A stretch of DNA of 64,000 nucleotides from Curvibacter sp. (GTDB taxonomy: Bacteria > Pseudomonadota > Gammaproteobacteria > Burkholderiales > Burkholderiaceae_C), in assembly GCA_020621965.1 (NCBI GenBank), contig JAHRYV010000015.1, forward strand, positions 1 to 64,000, given 5' to 3'. Each line of letters opens with the position of its first letter. Positions within the stretch are counted from its first letter, which is position 1. The notes below the pieces were generated by a model. It saw only the letters and a program-made list of their open reading frames with translations. It ran no database searches and had not been told where the DNA came from. A program made the position numbers and the translations under genes. This document shows, piece after piece, positions 7,423-14,651 of the stretch.

Positions 7423-9288
7423 TCAGTAGCCGCTCAGATCAGCCGCGGTGAAGGGGCGCAGCGGCTCGGCGCCGCGCACCAGGCGCAGCATGGCGTTCAT
7501 CGTACGCGGGTCGTTGTCGAAGCCGCCGTGCGACGAGCTCGCCGTCATGTCCGTGTGGTCGCGCGTGTTGTAGTGGTGCACCCGCTGCGCCAGGCGCAGC
7601 CGCTGCAGCTCGGCCCGCAGCGCCTCCTGGTACTTCTCCATGCCGAGGATGGGATGCACGCCCTTGCGGCCCTGGTAGGCGCGCGACACCAGGTAGAGCA
7701 GGGACTTGCGGTAGATGGCGGCCACGTTGTCGTCCTGCTCGTGCCGGTCGTCGAGCAGGAAGTGGTGCAGCTCCTGCACGGTCTTGTCCTGCAGGGCCGG
7801 CGCGATGCGCTCGCTGAAGAAATCCAGCGTGCAGGCCGGTGCGAACAGGATCAGCTTGCGGATGGCCGGCCCGTCCAGCGCCTGCCAGCGCTGCAGCAGA
7901 TGCCCCAGCCAGAGGGAGCCGGCGCTGTGCCCCACCAGGTGCAGCTGCGGCGCGGCGTGGCCGGCGCGCCGCAGGGCGTCGTGCAGCACCCGCAGGAAAT
8001 GCGTGCCGGCCGCGCTCTGAGACGCAAAGGCCACGTCGGCGTCCGAGCGCATCTCGTTCCACAGCGCGTAACCCAGCGGCTGGCTGATCTTCTCGATGAA
8101 GATGTCCCACCAGTCGGAGACACCAGCCACGCGTTCCTGGGCCAGCTTCTCCTTGCCCAGCAGCACGTCGCGCAGCTCCTCGCCCATGCCGGTTTCCCAG
8201 ATGAAATGCAGCTCGGCGATGCCGTTGGCCCGGAACACCGGGCGCCACTTGCCCACGCGGCTGGCGCTGCGCTCCACCGAGTTCAGGCCGCCGTGCGCGT
8301 ACAGCAGCAGATGCCGCGGCGGCCTGCCGTCCTCGCCCTGCAGCAGGCGCGGCACGATGGCTTCCACCTCCTCGCGCTGCGAGGGGTATTCGCCCTTGGG
8401 GTCGTACTGGCCGTCGTCGATGTGCACGTAGTGGTTCCAGATCTCGTGCACCGGCGGCCCGGTCTCCTTCACGCGGGTGCCGCCTGGTGCGTGCGTGTAG
8501 CGCGCGCCGCGCAGCGCCGCCAGCGTGCCCACGGGCAGCGCGGTGCGCGCCACCCACAGGTCCCAGACGTGGCGGTCGAAGTCCTCGTAATGCCACAGCG
8601 CCACGCCACTCTGCCGGTGCCCGCGCCGCACCGCAAAACCACCCCAGTCCTCGCCCCAGGAATTGAGCACCAGAAAACCCTCGGCGGTGTAGCCGACGAT
8701 GGCAAAGGCATGGCCGCCCTCGGCCTCGGCGCCCGGGCGGTAGGGAATCTCGCCCCGGCCCATGGCCTGGTCCCAGCCTGCGTGGGTGGCTGCGGAAGCA
8801 AACACCACACCCACCTCGTTCAGGGCCGCGTGCACATCGCTGCGCCGCGGCAGGATGCGATAGTAGGCCCCCAGCGGGCAGTTCAGTGCGTCGTTCTGGC
8901 GCTCCAGCGTGAGGTGGGCCGCCTGCCCGCGTTTCGGATGGTTGGGCCAGAGCTGCTCGGAACACACACCGTGCTTGTTCCAGCCCTTCATGGCGCCGCG
9001 CGAGCTGGAGTAGTCGTACTTCTCGCCGGGCCACTGGTCGTAACGCTTGGCCATCTCGAACAGCATGCGCGCGCTCACCCGCACGGGCTTGTCGCGCACG
9101 GCGTACTGGTAGTTGATGCAGGACGCCAGGCCGAAGCCGGTGCAGGCGCCCTGGTTGCGCTGGTCCAGCACATGCAGGCGCTCCCACTGCGGGTACAGCG
9201 CGTCCTTGAGCTCCAGCAGCGCCGGCTGGTAGATCAGGTCGCGGAAGTCGAAGGCGTCGCGGTTGGCGTCACGGACTGGACTGCTCAT
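7423..9288 (-). CDS. Papain-like cysteine peptidase fused to an alpha/beta hydrolase
   Basis: A 621-residue two-domain protein. Residues 1 to about 250 form a C1 papain-fold peptidase: Gln43 and Cys49 (LDQRNQGACTGFG, the papain spacing of six), His193 (EGGHAFAIVGY) and Asn209 (LVLNSWGEDWGG) make a complete catalytic set. Residues about 320-600 look like an alpha/beta hydrolase: strand LLLYAHGGLNS (oxyanion HGG), nucleophile elbow GHSAG with Ser455, and a possible catalytic His near the end in SSSHGGFD. No signal peptide is seen. Both active sites look intact, so it may act on peptide and ester or lipid bonds; no substrate is known to me. The frame is single and uninterrupted. Confidence 0.85.
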   Translation of the reverse strand: MSSPVRDANRDAFDFRDLIYQPALLELKDALYPQWERLHVLDQRNQGACTGFGLASCINYQYAVRDKPVRVSARMLFEMAKRYDQWPGEKYDYSSSRGAMKGWNKHGVCSEQLWPNHPKRGQAAHLTLERQNDALNCPLGAYYRILPRRSDVHAALNEVGVVFASAATHAGWDQAMGRGEIPYRPGAEAEGGHAFAIVGYTAEGFLVLNSWGEDWGGFAVRRGHRQSGVALWHYEDFDRHVWDLWVARTALPVGTLAALRGARYTHAPGGTRVKETGPPVHEIWNHYVHIDDGQYDPKGEYPSQREEVEAIVPRLLQGEDGRPPRHLLLYAHGGLNSVERSASRVGKWRPVFRANGIAELHFIWETGMGEELRDVLLGKEKLAQERVAGVSDWWDIFIEKISQPLGYALWNEMRSDADVAFASQSAAGTHFLRVLHDALRRAGHAAPQLHLVGHSAGSLWLGHLLQRWQALDGPAIRKLILFAPACTLDFFSERIAPALQDKTVQELHHFLLDDRHEQDDNVAAIYRKSLLYLVSRAYQGRKGVHPILGMEKYQEALRAELQRLRLAQRVHHYNTRDHTDMTASSSHGGFDNDPRTMNAMLRLVRGAEPLRPFTAADLSGY

Positions 9289-9389
9289 GGTTCCCCCTGC
9301 ATAGGCATGCCCCGGGCCGCGGCAGCACGTCGCGCGGGGCAGGGTTGCCTAGTGTGTACCAGGCCAGGGCCGCCGGCAAGCCGCCGGCT

Positions 9390-9842
9390 TCAGCGCGCCG
9401 CGGGCGGTGCGGTCTGCTGCAGCTTCTTCCAGGCCTGGAAACCGCCAGCCACCGACAGCGCCTTGTCGTACCCCATGCGGCGCAAGAGGCTGGCCGCCGC
9501 CAGGCTGCGCCGGCCGCTGTTGCAGATGCACAGCAGCAGGTGGTCGCGCCCGTGGTGCAGCTGGTTGATCATGGTGAAGAAGCTCATCACATCCATGTCC
9601 TTGGGCTTGCCCGCGTCCAGGATGTCCTGCTCGTCCTCGCTCAGCACATGGCCCAGCATGCGCTTGACCTCGAACAGCGGGATGTGCACCGTGTCGGGGA
9701 TGGCGCCCTTCATCTCGATCTCGAAGGTCTGGCGGATGTCGATCAGCGTGCCCAGGCCCAGGCGGCACAGCTCCAGCGCGGTCGGCAGGGAGACTTCGAG
9801 CTGGGCGCGTTCTTCTTCGGAAACAGGGGCTTCGGCGGTCAT
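9390..9842 (-). CDS. Rhodanese-like sulfurtransferase
   Basis: Cytoplasmic single-domain rhodanese, 150 residues. The CDC25-like architecture includes Asp35 in TLIDIRQTFE, the AIPDTVHIPL strand, and an active-site loop starting with Cys107 (CNSGRRS), then AGGFQAWKK at the end. The catalytic Cys is present, so transfer of sulfane sulfur is expected. The acceptor is unknown. It is separated from the peptidase gene by about 100 bp and shares its strand. Confidence 0.9.
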   Translation of the reverse strand: MTAEAPVSEEERAQLEVSLPTALELCRLGLGTLIDIRQTFEIEMKGAIPDTVHIPLFEVKRMLGHVLSEDEQDILDAGKPKDMDVMSFFTMINQLHHGRDHLLLCICNSGRRSLAAASLLRRMGYDKALSVAGGFQAWKKLQQTAPPAAR

Positions 9843-9919
9843 GACGGGGCTTTCGCAGTCGTTATGGCCGCCATTGTCCTACACGGACCGCGGCCCCACC
9901 ACCGGCCGTGGCGGCGGCG

Positions 9920-10078
9920 TCAGCAGTTGCCCTTCTTGGCCTGGCCGGGCGGGCAGAACTTGCCGCCACCGGCCGGCTTGCCGCCGTTGGGGTTCAGCAC
10001 CACCGAGCCCGAAGGCGTGTGCACGGCGCAGCCATTGAGGACGGCCAGCACGGCCACCAGGGTCAGCATCTTCTTCAT
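9920..10078 (-). CDS. Small lipoprotein
   Basis: A 52-residue ORF with a clear lipoprotein signal: MKKM, a short hydrophobic stretch and a lipobox ending VLNGC at Cys17. The mature part is Gly/Pro/Lys-rich with CPPGQAKKGNC at the C-terminus. GAGAGG just upstream of the ATG is a plausible ribosome-binding site. Function unknown. It is too short to be found by a length-filtered gene search. Confidence 0.7.
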   Translation of the reverse strand: MKKMLTLVAVLAVLNGCAVHTPSGSVVLNPNGGKPAGGGKFCPPGQAKKGNC

Positions 10079-10194
10079 GGAGAGGGATCGCAAAAAAAAC
10101 AGAACGCCGGACTATAAGCGCCGCCTGCCTGTTTTCAGGACAGCGGCCCGTCCTGCGCATGAGGAAGATGTAACGGCCCGCAACGGGTCGCCGC

Positions 10195-10245
10195 TCAGCC
10201 GCCCGCCTTGGGGTACAGCATCTGCGTGGTGCAGCCCAGGTGCAC
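10195..10245 (-). pseudogene. Orphan 3' fragment of a thioesterase gene
   Basis: On the minus strand this segment reads VHLGCTTQMLYPKAGG followed by TGA, closely resembling the C-terminus of the intact thioesterase at 11150-11569. The last 26 bases (10195-10220) are identical to 11150-11175. No start or upstream hotdog domain is attached, so it is a displaced 3' end rather than a gene. The segment between the two copies holds the Cys-rich and small membrane protein genes. Confidence 0.6.
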
Positions 10246-10336
10246 CGGTCGGGCCACGCTTGGGTCCGGGCTGGACGCGGCACCGGACTGTGGGCCGCGA
10301 GACGAATTGCCCTACAGCCGGCCCGCCCGGCTCAGC

Positions 10337-10594
10337 TCAGCCCCCGCAGCGGCACGAGACGGTCGTCTTGGTGTTGGAACAGAGCGCGGACTTGCCCGTG
10401 TCGCAACTGATGGAGCAGGTCTTGTTGCCGTCGGTGCTGGTCGCGCTGCAACTGCCGCCGGTCGGGCCGGGCGCCGAGATGTTGGAATTGTCCTTGGCGG
10501 CCACCTGACCTTTGGGCGCCTGACCCTGCGCCAGACTGGTGCCGGCGATCAACAGGCTGAGCGCGAGGCCCAGCCACAATTTCGTTCGGTTCAT
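10337..10594 (-). CDS. Small exported Cys-rich protein
   Basis: An 85-residue protein with a Sec signal peptide (MNRTKLWLGLALSLLIAG, cleavage likely after SLA). The mature chain of about 60 residues has six Cys within its last 40 positions (GGSC, KTC, SC, LC, SC, RCGG), so disulfide bonds in the periplasm or outside the cell are likely. I do not recognise a family. A ribosome-binding site AAGGAGAT precedes the ATG. Confidence 0.68.
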   Translation of the reverse strand: MNRTKLWLGLALSLLIAGTSLAQGQAPKGQVAAKDNSNISAPGPTGGSCSATSTDGNKTCSISCDTGKSALCSNTKTTVSCRCGG

Positions 10595-10692
10595 ACGATC
10601 TCCTTGAAGATTGCCTGACGTTGAGACTCAAGCCGCAGCCCGTCAGGGCAGCCGGGCCTGCCAGGGAGATTCGCCGCGCACCTTGCACTGCG

Positions 10693-11037
10693 CTACTTGC
10701 GCTGCTCCCAGTGGAAGGTATGCAATAGACGATGGATGACCGGGGTGAAGATGATGCCCAGGATAACCAGAAAGATCAGACCTGCATAGAGCGCGTAGAT
10801 CCCGGCAAACAGCTTGCCGCCGTTGGTCAGCGGCGCATTCACCGGCCCCATGCCACCGAGCAGCATGGCGGAATTCACGAAGGCATCCCGCCAGGGCAGA
10901 TCCTCGAAGTGCTCGTAGCCGACCATGCCGACCACCAGCGAAGCGAGCAGCAGGGCCAGGGCGGCCGAAAAATGGACCAGCACGCGCCGGATGAAATGCA
11001 CCTTCGGAATCGGCGGATGCGTTTTGGATTCGTACAT
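10693..11037 (-). CDS. Small membrane protein with two to three transmembrane segments
   Basis: A 114-residue protein with two strong hydrophobic segments: residues about 22-44 (VLVHFSAALALLLASLVVGM) and about 83-100 (YALYAGLIFLVILGIIFTPV). The loop between them contains LGGMGPVNAPLTNGGKLF, a pattern resembling the pore-side loop of two-helix ion-channel-like proteins but without a TVGYG filter. The basic, His-rich tail is cytoplasmic. Function unknown. The start is preceded by GGAGGG (on the coding strand). Confidence 0.7.
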   Translation of the reverse strand: MYESKTHPPIPKVHFIRRVLVHFSAALALLLASLVVGMVGYEHFEDLPWRDAFVNSAMLLGGMGPVNAPLTNGGKLFAGIYALYAGLIFLVILGIIFTPVIHRLLHTFHWEQRK

Positions 11038-11149
11038 GGATGCCCTCCGACATACACTCCCGCCCCGGCGCTGAAGACCGGCTGCAAGTGGGGGCTTTAT
11101 ACGAGGAAACCGGCCGGCCGTAAACCTGACCGTCGTGGCGGGCCGGCCT

Positions 11150-11569
11150 TCAGCCGCCCGCCTTGGGGTACAGCAGCAGCTGCGTGCAGCGGAACAGCGC
11201 CAGCGTCTTGCCGCTCTCGCGCTGCGTCACGGTGGCGTCCCAGACCTGCGTGGTGCGACCGCCATGCACCATGCGCGCCACGCACAGCACCACGCCGTCG
11301 CGCACCGTGCCCAGGTGGTTGGACTTGAGCTCTATGGTCGTGAAACCGTTGGCTCCCTCGGGCAGGCTGGCCATGCAGCCCGCGCCGGCACTGGTGTCGG
11401 CCAGCGTCACGATGCTGCCCGCGTGCAGAAAACCGTTGGGGGCCATCAGCTCATGCCGCACCGGCAACTCCGCGTGCACCTCGCCTGCGGCGATGCGCGT
11501 GATGACGATGCCCAGGTGGCCGGGCAGCATGGCGGCGCCGCGCTGGTTGAATTGGTCGGGTGTGATCAT
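11150..11569 (-). CDS. PaaI-family hotdog thioesterase
   Basis: A 139-residue single-hotdog acyl-CoA thioesterase-like protein. The family pattern LMAPNGFLHAGSIVTLADTS carries the G-x-x-H-x-G turn and the downstream Asp typical of PaaI/YbgC-like enzymes; the later ELKSNHLGTV and GRTTQVWDATV strands complete the fold. Start 11569 (MITPDQFN) is preferred over a Met 13 codons earlier because it matches the usual N-terminus. Substrate is unknown. Its 3' end is duplicated at 10195. Confidence 0.85.
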   Translation of the reverse strand: MITPDQFNQRGAAMLPGHLGIVITRIAAGEVHAELPVRHELMAPNGFLHAGSIVTLADTSAGAGCMASLPEGANGFTTIELKSNHLGTVRDGVVLCVARMVHGGRTTQVWDATVTQRESGKTLALFRCTQLLLYPKAGG

Positions 11570-11708
11570 GGTGCGATGTAGTGTAGGCGTAGCGCGCGTC
11601 AGCCCCAAGCGCGATTGCGACAGTCGCAGGCCCCAAGAACCGATCCTCTCAACCCCTTGAGTTTCAAGGCATGCGGGACAGGGCCGCTACCGGGAAGGTT
11701 CTGGCCGC

Positions 11709-12188
11709 TCACCGGCAGGCAACGGCGGTACCGGGACAGGCGAGTGTCGGGTTCCGATCCCGGTATTCGCGCTCCAGCGACGACGCCTGCTGTTCTTCGG
11801 CCGGCGTCAGCGGCCCATAAGGCCGCCCGAAAGCCCAGCCATAACCCCAGCGATAGGGCGTGTAGAAATAGGGGCCGCCGCCGGCCCGCACGCCGGCAAA
11901 CATCAGATCGGCCAGCGCCTCGCTCCCCGACGCCTGCTGCACACAGGACTTCAACGCCTGATCGGCCTGGAGCCGGGCCTCGACGGTGCCGCCGCGCCAG
12001 TAAGCCAGGTCGTGGGCCAGGCAGCAGCGGCACCAGTCCGTCGCACCGATGAGTGCGCGGTCCGGGAACATGCTGCAGCCGTCGCTGGCGAAGGGCTGCA
12101 TCGTGACGCTGGGCGCGCAGGCCGACAGCAGCAGCGCCAGGCAAACGGCGACGAAGCGGCCGGGTTGGAGCGGGATAGAGATCGTCAT
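11709..12188 (-). CDS. Lipoprotein with phospholipase A2-like CCxxHD motif
   Basis: A 159-residue protein with a lipoprotein signal (lipobox LLSAC, Cys24). The mature part contains DGCSMFPD and DWCRCCLAHDLAYWRGG, with His59-Asp60 in the arrangement of the bacterial phospholipase A2-like domain (CCxxHDxxY) and neighbouring Cys for disulfides. Calcium-dependent lipid hydrolysis is possible but unproven; bacterial members often have unknown activity. An alternative ATG at 12209 overlaps the stop of the phosphatase gene (TGATG) and would couple translation. The two lipoprotein genes therefore form one unit. Confidence 0.68.
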   Translation of the reverse strand: MTISIPLQPGRFVAVCLALLLSACAPSVTMQPFASDGCSMFPDRALIGATDWCRCCLAHDLAYWRGGTVEARLQADQALKSCVQQASGSEALADLMFAGVRAGGGPYFYTPYRWGYGWAFGRPYGPLTPAEEQQASSLEREYRDRNPTLACPGTAVACR

Positions 12189-12208
12189 GGTCCTTGTACG
12201 GGCAGGCA

Positions 12209-12886
12209 TCAGAGGGCGCTCGCATCGAAGACGCACTTGCCGTCGGCACAGACGATCCTGGCGCCGGGCCCGAGCCGGGGTATCCATTGTGTCACCCGCT
12301 GCTCGATGGCCGCGCGCCGCTGCGGCGTGAGCGTGCGCAGGTAGTCGGCATCCGGCTTGGACCAGAAGCCGCCGTACTGCTCCATCTCCGCGATCGTCGC
12401 CTCGATATCCGCGCCGTGGAAGATCTTGTAGGCGGCGACCATGATGCCGGTGCGATTCTGGCCCGACCGGCAGTGCACGTAGAGGGGCTTGGGCTGAGTC
12501 CGGGTGATGGCCAGAAACCGGGCGACGTGCTCATCCACCTGGCTGGGCGCCAGGAGCACGAGCGGCTCCCAGTCGCGCAGCTGGAAATACCGAATCTCGC
12601 GGGCGTCGCCGCTGGCGGGCGTGGCGGCTTCGAACGCATGGCGGTCGTCCAGCAGCAATTCGAGACTGACGACGGTCTTGACGCCCAGTTCGACCAGGGC
12701 AGTCGCCGCCTCCGGGCCCGGGCGCGCCCCACGCCAGAGCGTCTGCTCGCTCACGACACAGGAGTTCCCCACCTTCGCGTCGAGCGGGTTCGTGCAGGCC
12801 AGCTCCTCGAGCGTCGTGGCGCAGCCGACCAGCAGCGCCGCGCTGCAGAGCAGCGTGGCGGACAGAGACCGGAGACTTGATGGCAT
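12209..12886 (-). CDS. Dual-specificity/tyrosine phosphatase-like lipoprotein
   Basis: A 225-residue protein with lipobox LLVGC (Cys22), so anchored outside the cytoplasm. The CX5R signature HCRSGQNRTG gives catalytic Cys139 and Arg145, with a possible general acid Asp105 in FQLRDWEP. The order of elements (LWRGARPGPE, VKTVVSLE, signature loop) matches the DSP/Siw14-like phosphatase fold. Natural substrates could be phosphoesters such as inositol phosphates or phosphoproteins; not decidable. It is followed by the PLA2-like lipoprotein gene with overlapping codons, and its upstream side borders the cassette array. Confidence 0.86.
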   Translation of the reverse strand: MPSSLRSLSATLLCSAALLVGCATTLEELACTNPLDAKVGNSCVVSEQTLWRGARPGPEAATALVELGVKTVVSLELLLDDRHAFEAATPASGDAREIRYFQLRDWEPLVLLAPSQVDEHVARFLAITRTQPKPLYVHCRSGQNRTGIMVAAYKIFHGADIEATIAEMEQYGGFWSKPDADYLRTLTPQRRAAIEQRVTQWIPRLGPGARIVCADGKCVFDASAL

Positions 12887-12902
12887 CGGTGTTTCCTTGT
12901 GT

Positions 12903-12962
12903 TGTCAACGTGGGACCTCAGCCACGCGGCTTCATCGCGTCGGCTGCAGCGCCATGCTGGGC
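12903..12962 (-). other. Degenerate terminal attC site
   Basis: About 60 bp aligned by eye with the attC at 13690-13746: both share AACGT, a CTCAGC block, a GCGGC block and GTCGGCTGCAG. The inner core reads GCTGGGC (12956-12962), one mismatch from GTTGGGC, which is the partner expected for this cassette's other core GCCCAAC. The outer core TGTCAAC is poor. It overlaps the last codons of the cassette gene. This is the distal end of the array. Confidence 0.6.
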
Positions 12963-13676
12963 TGAGCCATTGTCGTAGTAGACAATCGTCGGCCAAGAAT
13001 ATGTGCGTCCTCTTGCCTTGCACCACTGCGGGAATGCTCCAACTGGCGACTGGTTATAGGCCACCCAGTCATCGATCATCTGCTGGTATTCGTCGGCTTC
13101 GGCGGACAGATCGGTAAACGGCTTAATGTCGGGTGCAGAAGCGATCCATTCCCTGGCGGTGGAAATCGATGCGCGTGTCTCCTCAACTGTAGAGAGAAGC
13201 ACCGACTCGCTAAGATGATGGGTTGCGTGATCGGCGGCGCCGAGTGCGAAATTGATCAGCCTTCGGCGAACCGGAACGTCGCTTGGTGCCAAAAACAGGG
13301 CACGCCTGAGGGCATCGGAATCTGACCGCAACAAGCCGAGCCAGCGTAGTGGCTCAACCGCGGAAGGCTCATCCGTTACCCATTGCTCCAAAGTCGGATA
13401 GACCAATTGCATTAGAAGCGGGTGTGTCATGAACTGGTGTGCTGTGGAGATACGAGCGCCTGCCTGAAGAATGGTCAGGACGTTGCGGCGTCTCATGTCG
13501 ATGTCCCACAAAGCGGCCTCAGTGAGGAAATCGTCCAACCGTGCCAGTGCCTGGGTCCGCAAGCCTTTCTCCCGGAGTACGCAATACTCGGCGATCGCCC
13601 TCAGCTCCTGGGTGTTCTCGAGTTCGCGTGCCAACTCAAGAAGCCCCACAAAGTTGTCTCTGTTCCAGTAATGCAT
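12918..13676 (-). CDS. Cassette-borne protein of unknown function (252 aa)
   Basis: No family recognised. The predicted protein is soluble and helix-rich, starting MHYWNRDNFVGLLELA. It has repeated Leu-rich amphipathic helices in the N-terminal 180 residues, suggestive of a helical-repeat scaffold, and a C-terminal aromatic segment (SWPTIVYYDN). The ATG is 14 bases inside the cassette boundary core GCCCAAC (13690-13696). Its C-terminal codons run into the degenerate attC. There is no signal peptide or membrane segment. Confidence 0.7.
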   Translation of the reverse strand: MHYWNRDNFVGLLELARELENTQELRAIAEYCVLREKGLRTQALARLDDFLTEAALWDIDMRRRNVLTILQAGARISTAHQFMTHPLLMQLVYPTLEQWVTDEPSAVEPLRWLGLLRSDSDALRRALFLAPSDVPVRRRLINFALGAADHATHHLSESVLLSTVEETRASISTAREWIASAPDIKPFTDLSAEADEYQQMIDDWVAYNQSPVGAFPQWCKARGRTYSWPTIVYYDNGSAQHGAAADAMKPRG

Positions 13677-13689
13677 TCGTTTCTATGCC

Positions 13690-13746
13690 GCCCAACGTTG
13701 GCGCTCAGCGGGCGGCGAAGCCGTCGGCTGCAGAAAAAGGTTAAAC
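13690..13746 (-). other. attC recombination site (57 bp)
   Basis: Outer cores GCCCAAC (13690-13696) and GTTAAAC (13740-13746) fit RYYYAAC and GTTRRRY exactly. The interior has inverted segments (GCGGGCGGCGAAGCCGTCGGC) able to fold a stem, as required for integrase recognition of the single-stranded site. It separates the 252-aa and 99-aa cassette genes. The stop codon of the 99-aa gene lies in the core. Confidence 0.85.
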
Positions 13747-14040
13747 GGCATAGCTCCCTCCGCTCGGTTGAGTCATATGCACCAACTTCTTCTCCGCATA
13801 GCAGGTGACGCAAACAAGCGTCATGCCATTGAATTTGCGGAACGCTTCGGTCATCTCCCCCTCGGCTTGAAACTTCGCTTCGCACGCATTGCACCAAGCC
13901 TGAAGGTCATTGGGGTCGTCGCTGTTCTCCACGAACCCAACCGGCGGCAAATCCGCCTTGAGCATGTGACAGCACACAACGGCAGAGACGCGCTTTCCGT
14001 GCGACCCGCAGTTGATCAGCAAGGGCTCGGTAGTCGCCAT
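13741..14040 (-). CDS. Cassette-borne Cys-rich protein (99 aa)
   Basis: A small soluble protein with three putative metal-binding pairs: CVVCCH-like (SAVVCCHML), CNACEAKF and CVTCYAEKK, spaced like a zinc-binding module. It begins MATTEPLLINCGSHGK. The family is not known to me, although similar short zinc-ribbon-like proteins are common in chromosomal integron cassettes. The ATG lies 11 bases inside the boundary core GTTTAAC; the TAA stop is part of the opposite core, a frequent cassette feature. Confidence 0.75.
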   Translation of the reverse strand: MATTEPLLINCGSHGKRVSAVVCCHMLKADLPPVGFVENSDDPNDLQAWCNACEAKFQAEGEMTEAFRKFNGMTLVCVTCYAEKKLVHMTQPSGGSYAV

Positions 14041-14050
14041 GGTCGGTGCG

Positions 14051-14137
14051 GTTTAACGTGAAGATGACCAGCGCACAAGGTGAGTGCGCGAAGCGCCCGG
14101 ACGCACCTGTGCGTCCGCGTCGATCGACATGTTAAGG
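14051..14137 (-). other. attC recombination site (87 bp)
   Basis: Outer cores GTTTAAC (14051-14057) and GTTAAGG (14131-14137; last base departs from the consensus Y). The interior is long and strongly palindromic, including GGACGCACCTGTGCGTCC. The cores match their respective cassettes: GTTTAAC pairs with GTTAAAC at 13740, and GTTAAGG pairs with CCTTAAC at 14481. Confidence 0.78.
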
Positions 14138-14138
14138 A

Positions 14139-14474
14139 TCACCGCGAAGACCATTCGATCAACCTTTGAGCCGCCATGATTGCGCTCAGAATGAGGGCTG
14201 CCGCTGCGAGCCGCGTCGCCGTCTTCGAATTGGCAAGTGCACGCCGAGAAGTTGCCAACGCGTCTTCCTTCCGCTGAACGTCCTTAGATTCCAACCAAGC
14301 CGCGACAATTGCGTGGCTCTTTTCACCTGGGTGTCCGTACTTTCCCTTGGCCAAGAGCTCACGGACACGCGATTCGTCCATTGCGTCAAGCTCACGGCGC
14401 GTGACGCCGTAGGCGACACGATCGTAGCCCTCTTCGAAACCGGCTTCGGCTTCCAGTTCGGCGCGGGTTGTCAT
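14139..14474 (-). CDS. Cassette-borne protein with C-terminal transmembrane helix (111 aa)
   Basis: The N-terminal 80 residues are charged and helical (MTTRAELEAEAGFEEGYDRV, RRELDAMDESRVRELL, KEDALATSRRALANS). They are followed by one hydrophobic helix TRLAAAALILSAIMAAQRLI and a short basic tail, so it is a tail-anchored inner-membrane protein. No known family. The ATG is 7 bases inside core CCTTAAC; the stop is 1 base from core GTTAAGG. Confidence 0.75.
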   Translation of the reverse strand: MTTRAELEAEAGFEEGYDRVAYGVTRRELDAMDESRVRELLAKGKYGHPGEKSHAIVAAWLESKDVQRKEDALATSRRALANSKTATRLAAAALILSAIMAAQRLIEWSSR

Positions 14475-14480
14475 GTGTAG

Positions 14481-14545
14481 CCTTAACGTAGAAGTAACCG
14501 ACGTGCCGGCCCTATCGGCACGTCCGGTTGACCGCCGGGTTGGGG
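14481..14545 (-). other. attC recombination site (65 bp)
   Basis: Outer cores CCTTAAC (14481-14487) and GTTGGGG (14539-14545). Neither is a perfect consensus, but each is the exact reverse complement of the other boundary of its cassette (GTTAAGG at 14131, CCCCAAC at 15171). The interior holds ACGTGCCGGCCCTATCGGCACGT, a clear stem with a short loop. The cassette gene on its high-coordinate side ends about 105 bases away, leaving a short non-coding stretch at 14546-14651. Confidence 0.78.
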
Positions 14546-14651
14546 GTCGGCGGCCATGACAGACAGAGAGGGATCATAGACTGGCGTGGCCTACTTCTCT
14601 GGCACTGGCAGGGTGACAACCCAGTGTCGTCTGACGCATTGGCAGAGAAGA

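Noticed and set aside
6886-10038. A 1050-codon plus-strand open frame over the peptidase-hydrolase gene
   Set aside because: Same cause; it is the shadow of a minus-strand gene with an intact catalytic pattern and gives a repetitive, domain-free translation.
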